Part shown: piece by piece, positions 1 to 8,230 of the stretch
Layout of the letters: the number at the start of each line of letters is the position of its first letter
How positions within the stretch are numbered: the first letter of the stretch is position 1
DNA from: CALAGB01 sp963789565
Lineage (GTDB): Bacteria; Chloroflexota; Chloroflexia; Thermomicrobiales; Thermomicrobiaceae
Direction of reading: 5' to 3'
NCBI GenBank assembly: GCA_963789565.1
Contig: CAWBKX010000002.1
Coordinates: 1,736,001 to 1,800,000 of the forward strand
DNA length: 64,000 nt
Notes under the pieces: generated by a model
Told to the model about the DNA's origin: nothing
What the model saw: only the letters and a program-made list of their open reading frames with translations
Database searches by the model: none
Position numbers and translations under genes: made by a program

Positions 1-356
1 ACCTTGCCCGTGGAGATGTACTGCTGCATCAGGGCCGATTCGTTCTGCGTCCAGAATTGATCGCAAAACGGGCACTGATAGTTGGCCCACTCAACCACCT
101 TCACGGGGGCGTTGGGATCGCCCAACGTCTCCCCGTTGGCCTGGATGCTGCCGGTCGGGTCGGGTGCGATGGAGACGGCGCTTGTGTCACCACCACCCAG
201 CCGCGGAATCAGGATCAGACCCAGGGCGATCAAGATGGCGAGGCCGCCCGCTCCAAAGATGGTGAACTGTTTGCGACGCCTGGACGCCTTTTCCTCAGCG
301 TGTTTGCGTTCGCTGCGCCGATTGCGCCGGCGGTCGCGGTTTTCCTCATTGCTCAT
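1..356 (-). CDS. DsbA/thioredoxin-like oxidoreductase, C-terminus cut by window edge
   Basis: Seen: an open frame runs from an ATG at 356 down through base 1, giving the first 118 residues; the rest lies outside the window. Residues 1-30 are very basic and charged, residues 31-52 form one hydrophobic membrane anchor, and a thioredoxin-fold domain starts near residue 80 with the motif DPNAPVKVVEWANYQCPFC; the redox pair is C95-C98. Known: anchored DsbA-like proteins (Thioredoxin_4 family) with CPFC oxidise or isomerise thiols on the outer face of the membrane. Context: divergent from the BlaI-type repressor at 507; two BlaI-like operators lie between them, so both sides may share control. Inference: extracytoplasmic disulfide oxidoreductase. 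Which partner it serves cannot be told. Confidence 0.85.
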   Translation of the reverse strand, partial: MSNEENRDRRRNRRSERKHAEEKASRRRKQFTIFGAGGLAILIALGLILIPRLGGGDTSAVSIAPDPTGSIQANGETLGDPNAPVKVVEWANYQCPFCDQFWTQNESALMQQYISTGK

Positions 357-397
357 AGGGGAGTTGCTTCCTTCTCATCGAACTATCCGGCTGATAT

Positions 398-438
398 GCT
401 TACACCGGGTAAGCAACGAATACTTACAATGTGTAAGC
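398..438. promoter_or_regulatory. Pair of BlaI/MecI-type operators
   Basis: Two dyads sit side by side: GCTTACACCGGGTAAGC at 398-414 and CTTACAATGTGTAAG at 423-437, with centres 24 bases apart. BlaI/MecI repressors are known to bind dyads built around TACA/TGTA, and the second site matches well. They lie between the divergent dsbA-like gene (start 356) and the blaI-like gene (start 507), so autoregulation and possible co-control of the DsbA-like gene are inferred. Confidence 0.7.
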
Positions 439-506
439 ATAATGAGTTCGAACTGTGCGGTCAAGAACGGTTCGAGTCGAGCGTAGCGTGGGCAGGTGAG
501 TAGGCG

Positions 507-926
507 ATGGTGAGACGAATCGGCACCATTCGGCGCTTCGATCTGGATGAACGCGGGATTTCGCGCGTGCTTGGCGAGCTTGAGTCGCACATCTTGCAGG
601 CGGTCTGGCAGCTGGGTCAGGCGACCGTCAAGGAGGTGGCCGCGGCGCTCGGTCCCGATGCGCACGTCAAGACCGTCATGACGGTGATGAATCGCATGGC
701 CGAGAAAGATCTTCTCCACCGGCAACGTCGCGGGCGACACTTCGTCTATAGCGCGTCACTCGACCAGGATTCTTTCATGCAGCAGGTGGCCGATCGCGTG
801 CTGACCGGCCTGCTGACCGACTTCGGCAGTCCGACGCTGGCGCACTTCGTTCAGGAGGTGAGCGTCGACCAGCTCGCCGAGCTCGAGCGGCTGATCTCCG
901 AACGACGCGTGCAGGAGGACTCATGA
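507..926 (+). CDS. BlaI/MecI/CopY family transcriptional repressor
   Basis: 139 residues, the normal size for the Penicillinase_R family. An N-terminal winged helix (about residues 20-85) carries the recognisable run LGELESHILQAVWQLGQATVKEV and the recognition region KTVMTVMNRMAEKDLL; a C-terminal helical dimerisation part (about 90-135) follows. Known: these repressors bind TACA/TGTA dyads as dimers and are released when a partner M56 peptidase triggers their cleavage. The ATG of the M56-type gene overlaps its stop, so the two are translationally coupled. Two matching operators lie 70-110 bases upstream of the start. The inducing signal is unknown; with a DsbA-like gene opposite, envelope or redox stress is as plausible as a beta-lactam. 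Confidence 0.88.
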   Translation: MVRRIGTIRRFDLDERGISRVLGELESHILQAVWQLGQATVKEVAAALGPDAHVKTVMTVMNRMAEKDLLHRQRRGRHFVYSASLDQDSFMQQVADRVLTGLLTDFGSPTLAHFVQEVSVDQLAELERLISERRVQEDS

Positions 927-1804
927 TGGGTGTGCTGGCACAGCCGGTCCGAGCGTTACGTCGTTACCGCGCCACGCTGAGCGCCTTGCTGATCATCCTG
1001 ACTGTGGCTATCTGGCCGAGTCTCCTCTTTCCGGTTGCACGCGCGTACGTCGAGTTCAGCTTCCGTCACCCAGCGACCACACCCCTGTCCTACCGTTATC
1101 CACCGGTGGTGGTGGCCGCGTTCCTCCTATGGGTCAGTCCGATAATCCTCATCGCCCTCGTCCTGTCGTGTCGACAGGCGATCGGGCAGCTCCGTCTGCA
1201 TCGGCAGACAAACGGGCGGCGGTGCGTGGCCAAGCCTGATTGGATCTCCATCGCCGCCAGTGTCGGCATTGCCGATCACTTGATCGTGATCGAAGACGAC
1301 GAGCCCTTCGCCTTCTGCGCGGGTTTCTTCAATCCGGCGATCTACCTCAGTGATGGACTGCTCGACATGCTGGAGCCGGCAGAGATTGAGGCCGTCCTGC
1401 GACATGAAGCGAGTCATCTCCATCGACGCGACCCGCTGCGCCTCTTCCTGGTTCAGCTGCTGCATCTGGCGTTGGCGCCACTGCCGATCGTCGAGACGCT
1501 CTGCGATCGCGCGCGCATCGGCATCGAACTGGCGGCGGATCGCGCCGCGCTCGCCAACGTGTCCATGCCCGCGCTGGCGGGAGCGGTGCTCAAAGTGGCT
1601 CGAGCCAGCACGCGTCCAACCCCAATCACGGCTGCCGGTCTGACGACCAGCGAGGCACGCATCGACGCGCTGCTTGGCCGCCCGGTCCAGGTCGCCTTCA
1701 CCCGGCGCGACGTTGTCGTGACTGGACTGGTGCTGTTGACGCTGGTCGGCGTGGTGGCCCACCTCTGGTCGATCCAGCTCTGCCCGATCTGCCCAACGAT
1801 CTAG
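923..1804 (+). CDS. M56/BlaR1-like membrane metallopeptidase without sensor domain
   Basis: 293 residues. Hydrophobic segments near residues 18-42 and 60-83 are followed by a zinc-peptidase domain with HEASH at 161-165 (two histidines plus catalytic Glu162) and a likely third ligand Glu202 in IELAADRAAL; another membrane span lies near 263-285. Known: M56 peptidases such as BlaR1 cleave or inactivate BlaI-type repressors when a signal is sensed. Here there is no penicillin-binding sensor domain at the C-terminus, so the signal must differ from BlaR1. The start overlaps the upstream repressor stop (ATGA); an ATG three bases later is an equally possible start. Inference: partner protease of the preceding repressor. 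Confidence 0.82.
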   Translation: MMGVLAQPVRALRRYRATLSALLIILTVAIWPSLLFPVARAYVEFSFRHPATTPLSYRYPPVVVAAFLLWVSPIILIALVLSCRQAIGQLRLHRQTNGRRCVAKPDWISIAASVGIADHLIVIEDDEPFAFCAGFFNPAIYLSDGLLDMLEPAEIEAVLRHEASHLHRRDPLRLFLVQLLHLALAPLPIVETLCDRARIGIELAADRAALANVSMPALAGAVLKVARASTRPTPITAAGLTTSEARIDALLGRPVQVAFTRRDVVVTGLVLLTLVGVVAHLWSIQLCPICPTI

Positions 1805-1910
1805 CAGCATCTGGAGCAGGTGTCATCATATCGGGGCTTTGAAGCTGGACTAGTTCAGACGTTTGACTCGTTTCCCGGCATCCTCATTGCCGGTCTCACA
1901 CTATCTCCAA

Positions 1911-1940
1911 ACCGGCACGTTCATCACCGGCACGTTCATC
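1911..1940. repeat. Two-copy 15-bp tandem repeat
   Basis: ACCGGCACGTTCATC occurs twice with no gap, at 1911-1925 and 1926-1940, in the space between two convergent genes. It is small and no function is evident. Confidence 0.6.
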
Positions 1941-1988
1941 TCGCGTCCGTCTGTTCACACGCTACTCGAGCGAACGTGACGGACGCGA
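1941..1988. terminator. Candidate bidirectional terminator hairpin
   Basis: TCGCGTCCGT (1941-1950) pairs perfectly with ACGGACGCGA (1979-1988) across a 28-base loop that can itself partly fold. It lies between the convergent M56-type gene (ends 1804) and the membrane protein gene (ends 2006). No clear T-run is present, so the terminator role is inferred from position. Confidence 0.4.
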
Positions 1989-2005
1989 GCGACATCCGGA
2001 TCGCG

Positions 2006-2728
2006 TTACGATGTCACATTTTCGGATGTGCCGAGTCGCAACATCCGCAGGCTGGCCACGAGCAGGAACAAGAGCCAGCAGAGATAGCCGATGAGTCCGA
2101 TCCCGAGCAACGGCGATCCGTGAATCTCGGAGACCATCGGAGAAGCGGCCACGCCAAGCAGGACCGCTCCGACCACGCAGGCCCAGCCCAATCGGCGCGA
2201 TACCAGTCCGCTCAACGCCGCTGCCCAGCCGAGACCGAGCAATGCACCAGCGACCGCCAATAAGTTGATGGTAAAGATGGCGTTATGAAGCATCCAGATC
2301 GTCGACGTCAGCGATGGATCGTTGGCGAGTTGGGAACGGCCCGCGACGAGCAGCACGTCGAGCATGTTGACGAAGGCGAAAAAGATGGCGATCACCACGA
2401 CCGACATTCGACCCATCTGTCCCCAGATAGCCGCCCGCGGGTCCGCTCGCTCAAACCGGCGTGCCAATCCTGCCGCGAAGAGGAGTAGCGCCGGATACCC
2501 GACAACATAGGTGACAACTAGCAGTCGCACGGTCCAGGCCTGATCGTGGGCGAATTGAAGCAGTTGAGCGGGACTGGCGTCGTTGGCCGGACTGGTAAAG
2601 AATCTGAGCACGTTCTGGAAGACGACGAGTACCAGGAACGTCAATCCGCCCAGTCCGGCGACGGTGTCCGGGACCAGGGCATCTCGTTTCGCCTTTGCTG
2701 GGGCATAGGTAAGCTGTCCGGTTGTCAT
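2006..2728 (-). CDS. Polytopic membrane protein of unknown function (DUF4386-like)
   Basis: 240 residues from the ATG at 2728, chosen because AAGGAG lies about 8 bases upstream; ATGs at 2743 and 2755 lack such a site. About six hydrophobic segments are visible (for example around LGGLTFLVLVVFQNVLRF, LLVVTYVVGYPALLLFAAGL and MSVVVIAIFFAFVNMLDVLL), so it is an integral membrane protein. The overall pattern resembles the small DUF4386 family, but I cannot confirm that. It is divergent from a TetR-type regulator at 2804, and the intergenic space is only 75 bases, so TetR control is likely. Substrate or activity unknown. Confidence 0.7.
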   Translation of the reverse strand: MTTGQLTYAPAKAKRDALVPDTVAGLGGLTFLVLVVFQNVLRFFTSPANDASPAQLLQFAHDQAWTVRLLVVTYVVGYPALLLFAAGLARRFERADPRAAIWGQMGRMSVVVIAIFFAFVNMLDVLLVAGRSQLANDPSLTSTIWMLHNAIFTINLLAVAGALLGLGWAAALSGLVSRRLGWACVVGAVLLGVAASPMVSEIHGSPLLGIGLIGYLCWLLFLLVASLRMLRLGTSENVTS

Positions 2729-2761
2729 GTGGATCTCCTTCATGATAAGATTCATATGTTC

Positions 2762-2800
2762 ATTAGATATCTCTTCTTCTCACTATAGTTTGGATCTAAT
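2762..2800. promoter_or_regulatory. Inverted repeat, candidate TetR operator
   Basis: ATTAGAT at 2762-2768 and its complement ATCTAAT at 2794-2800 flank an AT-rich core containing CTATAG in the short divergent intergenic region between the membrane protein and the TetR-type gene. Arms are 7 bases with a 25-base spacer, longer than a classical TetR dyad, so this is a candidate only. Confidence 0.35.
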
Positions 2801-2803
2801 ACA

Positions 2804-3421
2804 ATGTCAAGCGGTATGTCACGTCGGGCGCAGCAGGCCGCAGAGACCCAGCAGCTCATCCTGCGGGCGGCGCTCAAGCTCTTCACCGCTAAGGGGTATG
2901 GAGCGACCTCGGTCGGCGATATCGCGGCGGAGGCGGGAGTGGCGGTTCCAACCGTCTACACCAGCGTTGGGCCAAAGCCGGAACTGTTGCGGCGCATGCT
3001 CGATGCGATCGACCAGGAAGCCGACATCCCGGCGCTGGCCGGCGAGCTTCGCACGTCGCCGGACGCGACCGTCGTATTGCGACTTCAGGTGCGAATCGCC
3101 CGGTATCTTGCGGAACGTTGTGGTGAGATTCTGGCCGCTCTCGCCTCGGCCGCGCAGGTCGACGCCGAGCTCGCCGGTGCTTATCAGGCGGGGATCGCGC
3201 GTCACCGGGAGGGCGCGCGCGCGACGGCGGAGCGGCTATCGCAATTGGGCGGGTTAGCTGAAGGTACCGACGTATCAGAAGCCGCCGCGATCATCGCGAC
3301 GCTCACGCGCCTCGAAGTCTGGTCATCACTCCACGACGATTTCGGATGGGGTTTTGACGTCGTCGAGGACTGGATCAGCCAAACGCTCGACCGTCAGCTT
3401 CTTCAGAGCGTCGACCGCTGA
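2804..3421 (+). CDS. TetR/AcrR family transcriptional regulator
   Basis: 205 residues, typical for the family. The N-terminal helix-turn-helix is clear at about residues 15-60: ILRAALKLFTAKGYGATSV, then DIAAEAGVAVPTVYTSVGPK. The C-terminal ligand-binding region (70-200) is Ala-rich and helical with no further recognisable features. A second in-frame ATG four codons downstream is an alternative start. Known: TetR proteins repress a divergent target until a small ligand binds. Inference: it controls the divergent membrane protein at 2006-2728. The ligand cannot be guessed. Confidence 0.87.
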   Translation: MSSGMSRRAQQAAETQQLILRAALKLFTAKGYGATSVGDIAAEAGVAVPTVYTSVGPKPELLRRMLDAIDQEADIPALAGELRTSPDATVVLRLQVRIARYLAERCGEILAALASAAQVDAELAGAYQAGIARHREGARATAERLSQLGGLAEGTDVSEAAAIIATLTRLEVWSSLHDDFGWGFDVVEDWISQTLDRQLLQSVDR

Positions 3422-3457
3422 ATCCCAAGCGAACTCGCCGAGCGGAGATCGTAGCCG

Positions 3458-3844
3458 TCAATCTTTGGGTATTGTCATGGAATCCCTGCATGGCGACTCG
3501 TCACTCTCCTTGAGGGCCTCGGTCACCATCGCTGGCGGGTCGACGAAGACGCCGCGACAAAGCTCGGCGATCACCGTAGCGAGTGGCCAGGGCATGGGCT
3601 GGCGGAGCGTCTTCAGTAGATCCTCGGGTGAGGGCCACGGCTGCGGCTCACCGTCGTCGGGAACGGTGGTCGAGCAGTTCCCCAGCGCCACGGCGCACTC
3701 GTAGACGAACAAATCGATCGATCGAGGCAGCCACTCTCGACCCATTTTCACGCCCGCCTGATACCCAACCTGGTACCCAGCTTCATGGGCCTCTTTGAGT
3801 CGCTGGCTCATTACGTCAACGAGTCGCTGATTGTCCTGTTCCAT
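3458..3844 (-). CDS. Hypothetical protein, 128 residues
   Basis: Not recognised. It is soluble, with a helical N-terminus (QRLVDVMSQRLKEAHEAGYQ) that contains a short repeat-like YQVGYQAGVKMG, two to three cysteines, and a Pro/Trp-rich middle (PQPWPSPEDLLKTLRQPMPW). It has no signal peptide or membrane span. It converges on the TetR gene, which ends 36 bases away. Coding is supported by length and sensible amino acid composition, not by homology. Confidence 0.5.
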   Translation of the reverse strand: MEQDNQRLVDVMSQRLKEAHEAGYQVGYQAGVKMGREWLPRSIDLFVYECAVALGNCSTTVPDDGEPQPWPSPEDLLKTLRQPMPWPLATVIAELCRGVFVDPPAMVTEALKESDESPCRDSMTIPKD

Positions 3845-4160
3845 TCCTTGAACCTATCTCATTCTCCATGCGGGTCTCTTACGTATGAAATCACGCCGTG
3901 CCAATCCCGGCTATCTCGCAGCACCCGCGACCGCGGCTCCGCTGTTGCACGGACGTGCAGCGCACTTTACGCCTGCGCAGCGTCCAATACAACGAACGCA
4001 TGTCAAGTTCTGATCGGCGCGATCCGCGAGCTGAACATCTCCTTCGCGAAAAACCAATGTCCCTTTAACCACCCACATCCCGCAAATTGAAAGACTCGGA
4101 AGCGTGTTCCCGCTGCGTCGCTGGTGAGCGCGGCGGACGGTCTGACGTGAGTGTGAGGTC
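3845..4160. other. Intergenic stretch without recognisable gene
   Basis: About 316 bases between the hypothetical gene and the dppB remnant. No convincing ORF, RNA gene or strong hairpin was seen. It presumably carries the old promoter of the decayed transporter genes. Confidence 0.5.
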
Positions 4161-5041
4161 ATGTTTCAATTCACGATCCGTCGTTTTCTGCGCGGTCTCC
4201 TGACGCTCTGGCTGGTGGTGACCGCCATCTTCTTCGCCCTGCGTCTCTCTGGCGATCCCGTCTTTCTGATGCTGGGTCCGGAGGCAAGTCCGCAAGCCAT
4301 CGAGGCCGTGCGCAACAACCTGGGTCTCGATGATCCGATCACCGTGCAGTACGCACGCTACGTCAAGTCGATCGCACGTGGAAACTTCGGCGACTCGATC
4401 CGCGAACGCCGTCCAGTCACGCAATCGGTCCTCGAACGCCTACCGGCCACCGCGGAGCTGGCCGCGGCGTCACTGCTCCTGGCGATTTTGATCGGCATAC
4501 CGGTCGGCATCTTGGCGCGCGCAACAGCCTGCTCGATCGCGCCTTGATGAGCCTGGCTTTCATCGGTCAGTCGGCGCCCAACTTCTTTCTCGGCATTCTC
4601 CTCATCCTGTGCTTCAGTCTCTGGCTCAGGCTGCTACTCAGCTCGGGGCGCGGCGGTTGGCAGCACTTGCTGATGCCAGCCATCACGTTGAGCACCTATG
4701 GCATCGCCAGTCTGGCGCGACTTACTCGCTCGTCGATGCTCGAGGTGCTCGGTCGCGACTTCGTCCGTGTCGCGCGCGCCAAAGGTCTATCCGAACTGCG
4801 CGTCCAAACCCGCCACGTGTTGCGAAACGCCGCAATACCAGTCTTGACGATTTTCGGCATTCAGCTCGCCACGGCCATCTCCGGAGCCGCCGTTACCGAG
4901 ACGGTGTTCGCCTGGCTGATGCCGCCGATCGGCGCCGCGAGTGGGTCTTGGACCCATCCATTCGGTACCGACCAACTGGGGCGCGACATCCTCTCACGCC
5001 TCATTTACGGCACCCGCATCTCACTCTCGATTGGGCTTTTC
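4161..5041 (+). pseudogene. Decayed dppB-dppC ABC permease fusion remnant
   Basis: Bases 4161-4520 encode the start of a DppB-type permease (RRFLRGLLTLWLVVTAIFF to LLAILIGIPVGILAR). A two-base GC surplus in the GCGCGC tract at about 4516-4522 shifts the frame; removing it restores LARNSLLDRALMSLAFIGQS and continues in the frame from 4544. The permease signature (EVLGRDFVRVARAKGL) is intact. At about 4916, after TETVFAW, the sequence jumps into the N-terminal part of a DppC-type permease (SWTHPFGTDQLGRDILSRLI) and stops resembling anything after LSIGLF at about 5041. So a deletion removed the end of dppB and the start of dppC, and the rest of dppC is gone. Bases 5042-5330 show no gene. Intact homologues are at 30182-32017. 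Confidence 0.85.
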
Positions 5042-5330
5042 GGGGAGGAACTGGGTCAACGCAATCAGCGATGGCGACAGGTCGCTATGTCCGGCCGGAA
5101 CCGTCGGCTCAACATCATCGTCGTCCAGCGAGCCGAACTGTGCACCGGCAAGCCACGCGAGGGCCAGTGGTCTATTGCGTCACGCCGTCACTTGCCCCGC
5201 CGCACAGAAAATTGCATCGCTGATTCTTGCCAGATGAGCTCGCATGTTCCAATGCGTCGGCGTGTCCAAGAGTCCAGGAGATCAGTTCCGGAAGGTGGTA
5301 GGTGGTTTCACCACGACCGACCGCACGTCT

Positions 5331-7502
5331 CTACGGCGTGGCTGAATTGGGTGGTGTGATGGCAATGGAGGACGAGTTGAAATCGATGTAGTGGTTGATC
5401 ATGTAGTGATGATCGGCCACCATCGTCTCGCGGCGCAACAGATGCGTCGACGTCCCGATCCACCAGGCGTACCAGGCTGCTCCTTGTTGGGGAGCCGTGG
5501 GCACCGAGAAGGTGATGATCTGGCACTCCTCGCCGTCTACCATCTCTGTCTGACCCAAAGTGAACTCGGTCGCGCCGTCATAGTAGGTGGTCAACGTATA
5601 GGGGAACTGGAATGCGTGTGGACGCTGATTGCTCGTCCAGGCGGTTCCGTCCTGTTGGAACCACTGCGTGTCGCCGATCGCGATCGATGAGGAGTTCGAG
5701 CTGGTCTGATAGGCGAACTTGTTTGGAGACTCATACTCTGTCGTCGTCTCCACGCTGTTACCGATGCCGTCCGAGAGGTCCTGATCGATGCGCAACGAGG
5801 TGAAAGACTTGATCTCGGCGATGGCTTGATCAAAATCTTGCCGTGCATTCGCATCGGTGCCGCGATGGCGCAGACCACCCGCCAGGAGCGGATCAGGCAC
5901 CATGAAATAGAAGCGCGCGTTCGTCGATTCCCCGGTCCCCAGTATGAAGACCAGGTTGAGGGTCCACCAGCCCTGCACCGTGAGCGGCGCGTTCGGATCG
6001 ACGTAGTGTCCTGACGCTTCGGGCTGCAGGCGCCGATCGGGCAAATCGATGTCACGCTCCAGCATGCTGAACTGCGCCAGAACCTCGACCACGCCAGAAG
6101 CCGGATGATCTTGATCGTCGGTCAGCCAAGCGTCGATCTTGTTTGGCCCGTCATGCACCGGGTTGATGACGACGTGCACCACCTGGTTGTTTTGCGCCGA
6201 TTCACTCAGCCGCAGCGGGATGATCTGCTTGGGCTGCGGTGGCGCCCAGAGCGAGAGGATGGAGGCCATCAGAATGGCAGTGGCGCCGAACGCCAACTCG
6301 ATGCGGAGCCCACGAATGAAGAGAAGCGCCCGCACCATCCCGGCATGCACGCTTTGTCGATTGATCCAGGCGAACAGGATGATGCCGACCACGAAGACGA
6401 TCTTGATCAATAGGATCTTGCCGTAGCCGCTCTGCGAGAGGCTGGCCCATGAGGGGAAGGTGATACCGGCGTTCACGATCCCTGACGCGATCGCCAGTGG
6501 CGCCAGGATGAAGGCCAGACGAGAAAAGCGCCTGGTCGGCGTTGGATGCGCCGCGCGGACCGAGCTGGGCAGCAGAGCGAGCAGTGCCAACCCACCAATC
6601 CAGAACGCGACCGACTCCAGATGCACGATCTCGGACGCGACCGACGCGTAGAGATCGCTCGTGCGAGCCGCCGCATGAGTCGTCATACCCAGCTCGAAGA
6701 GCGCGGCTCCGCTCAACAACATTCCGATGACGCACATCCAGGCATCTTTGCGACGGCCGAACACAATGGCTGCCACCAGCATGAGCGTCACGCCCTCGAG
6801 TACCAATCGCGCCAGCCAGGCTTGCGGCATGATCGAGTAGGCATCGGCGAGCGATTGAGTCGGCAGGCCAGCACCCGGCCAGAATGCGGTGACCGGCACC
6901 AGCAGCAGGTCCGCCAGGATGGCCAGCAGCGCACCAGCCAATACGATCCAGCGGCGCGTGACGTCCAGTCCCATACCGAGCAGCCCAAGAAGGAACCAAC
7001 CTGCCGGGATCATCAATCCCAGGAAGACCAGCCAACGCAACGCTACGGCCTCAGCCGACGGATGGCTGTTACTCGTCGCAGGCGCCCCAGGCAGACGCGA
7101 CACGCCGACGGTGAACGTAAACGTGCCATGGATGACGTGGCCGTCATCGCTGGAAATGGAAGTCCAGGCGACCGTGTAGGTGCCGTCCGACAGCGGCTTG
7201 AGGGTCGCGATGAGGTGCTTGTCGTCACTCGGGTCGACGGTGTAGATACCTGTGTCGACCTCTTGGCGTTGCGCGTCGTAGACCTTGGCCGAAGAGCCGG
7301 ACGGAGTCAATCCTTCGGTGAACCACAGCTCGAGCTTGTCCGGAGCGCTCCCCAGCGCCGCGCCTTGACCCGGCTGACTTCGGGCAAGCTCGGCATGGGC
7401 ACTCGTCGACGTAGGGAGGAGGAAGAGAGCCGCCAAAATGCTGGTCAAGAGTAGGATGATGGCCGGACGACTCCGGCGTGGCAGGGTTGAACCAGGATGC
7501 AT
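5331..7502 (-). CDS. CopC-CopD fusion, copper homeostasis membrane protein
   Basis: 723 residues from the ATG at 7502, chosen because GGGAG lies 8 bases upstream; a longer frame reaches 7562. A signal peptide ends at TSTSAHAELA, so the mature protein begins with the histidine typical of CopC copper ligands. The CopC beta-barrel domain (about residues 37-135) includes SPD..LELWFTEGL-like and DGHVIHGTFTFTV segments. Then come eight or more membrane spans of a CopD domain (about 150-420), and an extracytoplasmic C-terminal part (430-720) of uncertain fold. Known: CopC-CopD fusions (YcnJ type) take part in copper uptake or resistance. A lone gene with no obvious copper regulator nearby. Copper binding is inferred from family; the C-terminal domain is unassigned. 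Confidence 0.85.
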   Translation of the reverse strand: MHPGSTLPRRSRPAIILLLTSILAALFLLPTSTSAHAELARSQPGQGAALGSAPDKLELWFTEGLTPSGSSAKVYDAQRQEVDTGIYTVDPSDDKHLIATLKPLSDGTYTVAWTSISSDDGHVIHGTFTFTVGVSRLPGAPATSNSHPSAEAVALRWLVFLGLMIPAGWFLLGLLGMGLDVTRRWIVLAGALLAILADLLLVPVTAFWPGAGLPTQSLADAYSIMPQAWLARLVLEGVTLMLVAAIVFGRRKDAWMCVIGMLLSGAALFELGMTTHAAARTSDLYASVASEIVHLESVAFWIGGLALLALLPSSVRAAHPTPTRRFSRLAFILAPLAIASGIVNAGITFPSWASLSQSGYGKILLIKIVFVVGIILFAWINRQSVHAGMVRALLFIRGLRIELAFGATAILMASILSLWAPPQPKQIIPLRLSESAQNNQVVHVVINPVHDGPNKIDAWLTDDQDHPASGVVEVLAQFSMLERDIDLPDRRLQPEASGHYVDPNAPLTVQGWWTLNLVFILGTGESTNARFYFMVPDPLLAGGLRHRGTDANARQDFDQAIAEIKSFTSLRIDQDLSDGIGNSVETTTEYESPNKFAYQTSSNSSSIAIGDTQWFQQDGTAWTSNQRPHAFQFPYTLTTYYDGATEFTLGQTEMVDGEECQIITFSVPTAPQQGAAWYAWWIGTSTHLLRRETMVADHHYMINHYIDFNSSSIAITPPNSATP

Positions 7503-7766
7503 GCAAGAAGCTCCCAGAGAGTCGATCGTCGGTGACGGCTCACAGCCGCCGCGCGGCATCACGCATTCGCACGTGCCAGGACTCAGGCGAGATCCGCGCC
7601 ATATATGGTGATACCACAGTTGAGCATGATCGTGACGACGGACGTTCCAGACAGGCCCGCACCACGACGACGCGAGCCTTCAGTCGCCACGGACGGTACA
7701 ATCGCAACATGCCGAGCGTGAGCCCGACCACTGACCTGACGTTTGATGAGAGAGACCGAGACCAGC

Positions 7767-7973
7767 ATGGATCAGCAACCCGAACTAATCGAACCGACCA
7801 TCGAAGAGGATGCGCCTGTCGCGCAACCCAAATCCCCCACCCTCGCACCAAATGAGGTTCTGTTCCTCTTCCTTGCCTGCATGTTCGTCGGGTTCATTGG
7901 CGTTTTAGTCGGTTTCGTTCCACTGATCATCCTGGCTATGGCTGGACCTCTGGTCGTCGCGTTGCTCGCCTAA
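7767..7973 (+). CDS. Small single- or two-span membrane protein
   Basis: 68 residues from the ATG at 7767; a TTG/ATG pair at 7743-7746 would add eight residues. The N-terminal 30 residues are acidic and Pro-rich (IEPTIEEDAPVAQPKSP), followed by two close hydrophobic stretches (VLFLFLACMFVGFIGVLVGF and PLIILAMAGPLVVALLA), probably a membrane hairpin. No family recognised. It lies alone between the CopC-CopD gene and the MFS gene. The ribosome site is weak, so confidence is moderate. Confidence 0.5.
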   Translation: MDQQPELIEPTIEEDAPVAQPKSPTLAPNEVLFLFLACMFVGFIGVLVGFVPLIILAMAGPLVVALLA

Positions 7974-8230
7974 CGCTGAGGTCAGACCGCACAGAGAACA
8001 CCGCATGGATTCAGGTGGTCATATCGCCACCGCGCTTCCTCGGCCTGGCATGAGCAAATTTGACGTACCGACCTTCTGACGCCAGGGAACACTCCAAAAA
8101 ACCCTTTTTCTGAGGCCCACACCAGTTGCCTGCGGGCCGGATCGCGCGCGACCGGATACAATCTGCGTCTGGTGGAACAGACCGTCACATCGAACGGAAC
8201 ACGATCCTTGCCCAGGACCTTCACGACTTC

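Noticed and set aside
1911..1940. The 15-bp tandem repeat as a minisatellite or CRISPR-like element
   Set aside because: There are only two copies with no spacer and no further copies nearby.
5042..5330. A further gene or the rest of dppC after the permease remnant
   Set aside because: Frames here show no transporter motifs on either strand; the matches end at about 5041.
6546..7454. A 302-residue plus-strand frame inside the CopC-CopD gene
   Set aside because: It is the shadow of the minus-strand gene: rich in Arg, Gln and His, without hydrophobic pattern or family motifs.
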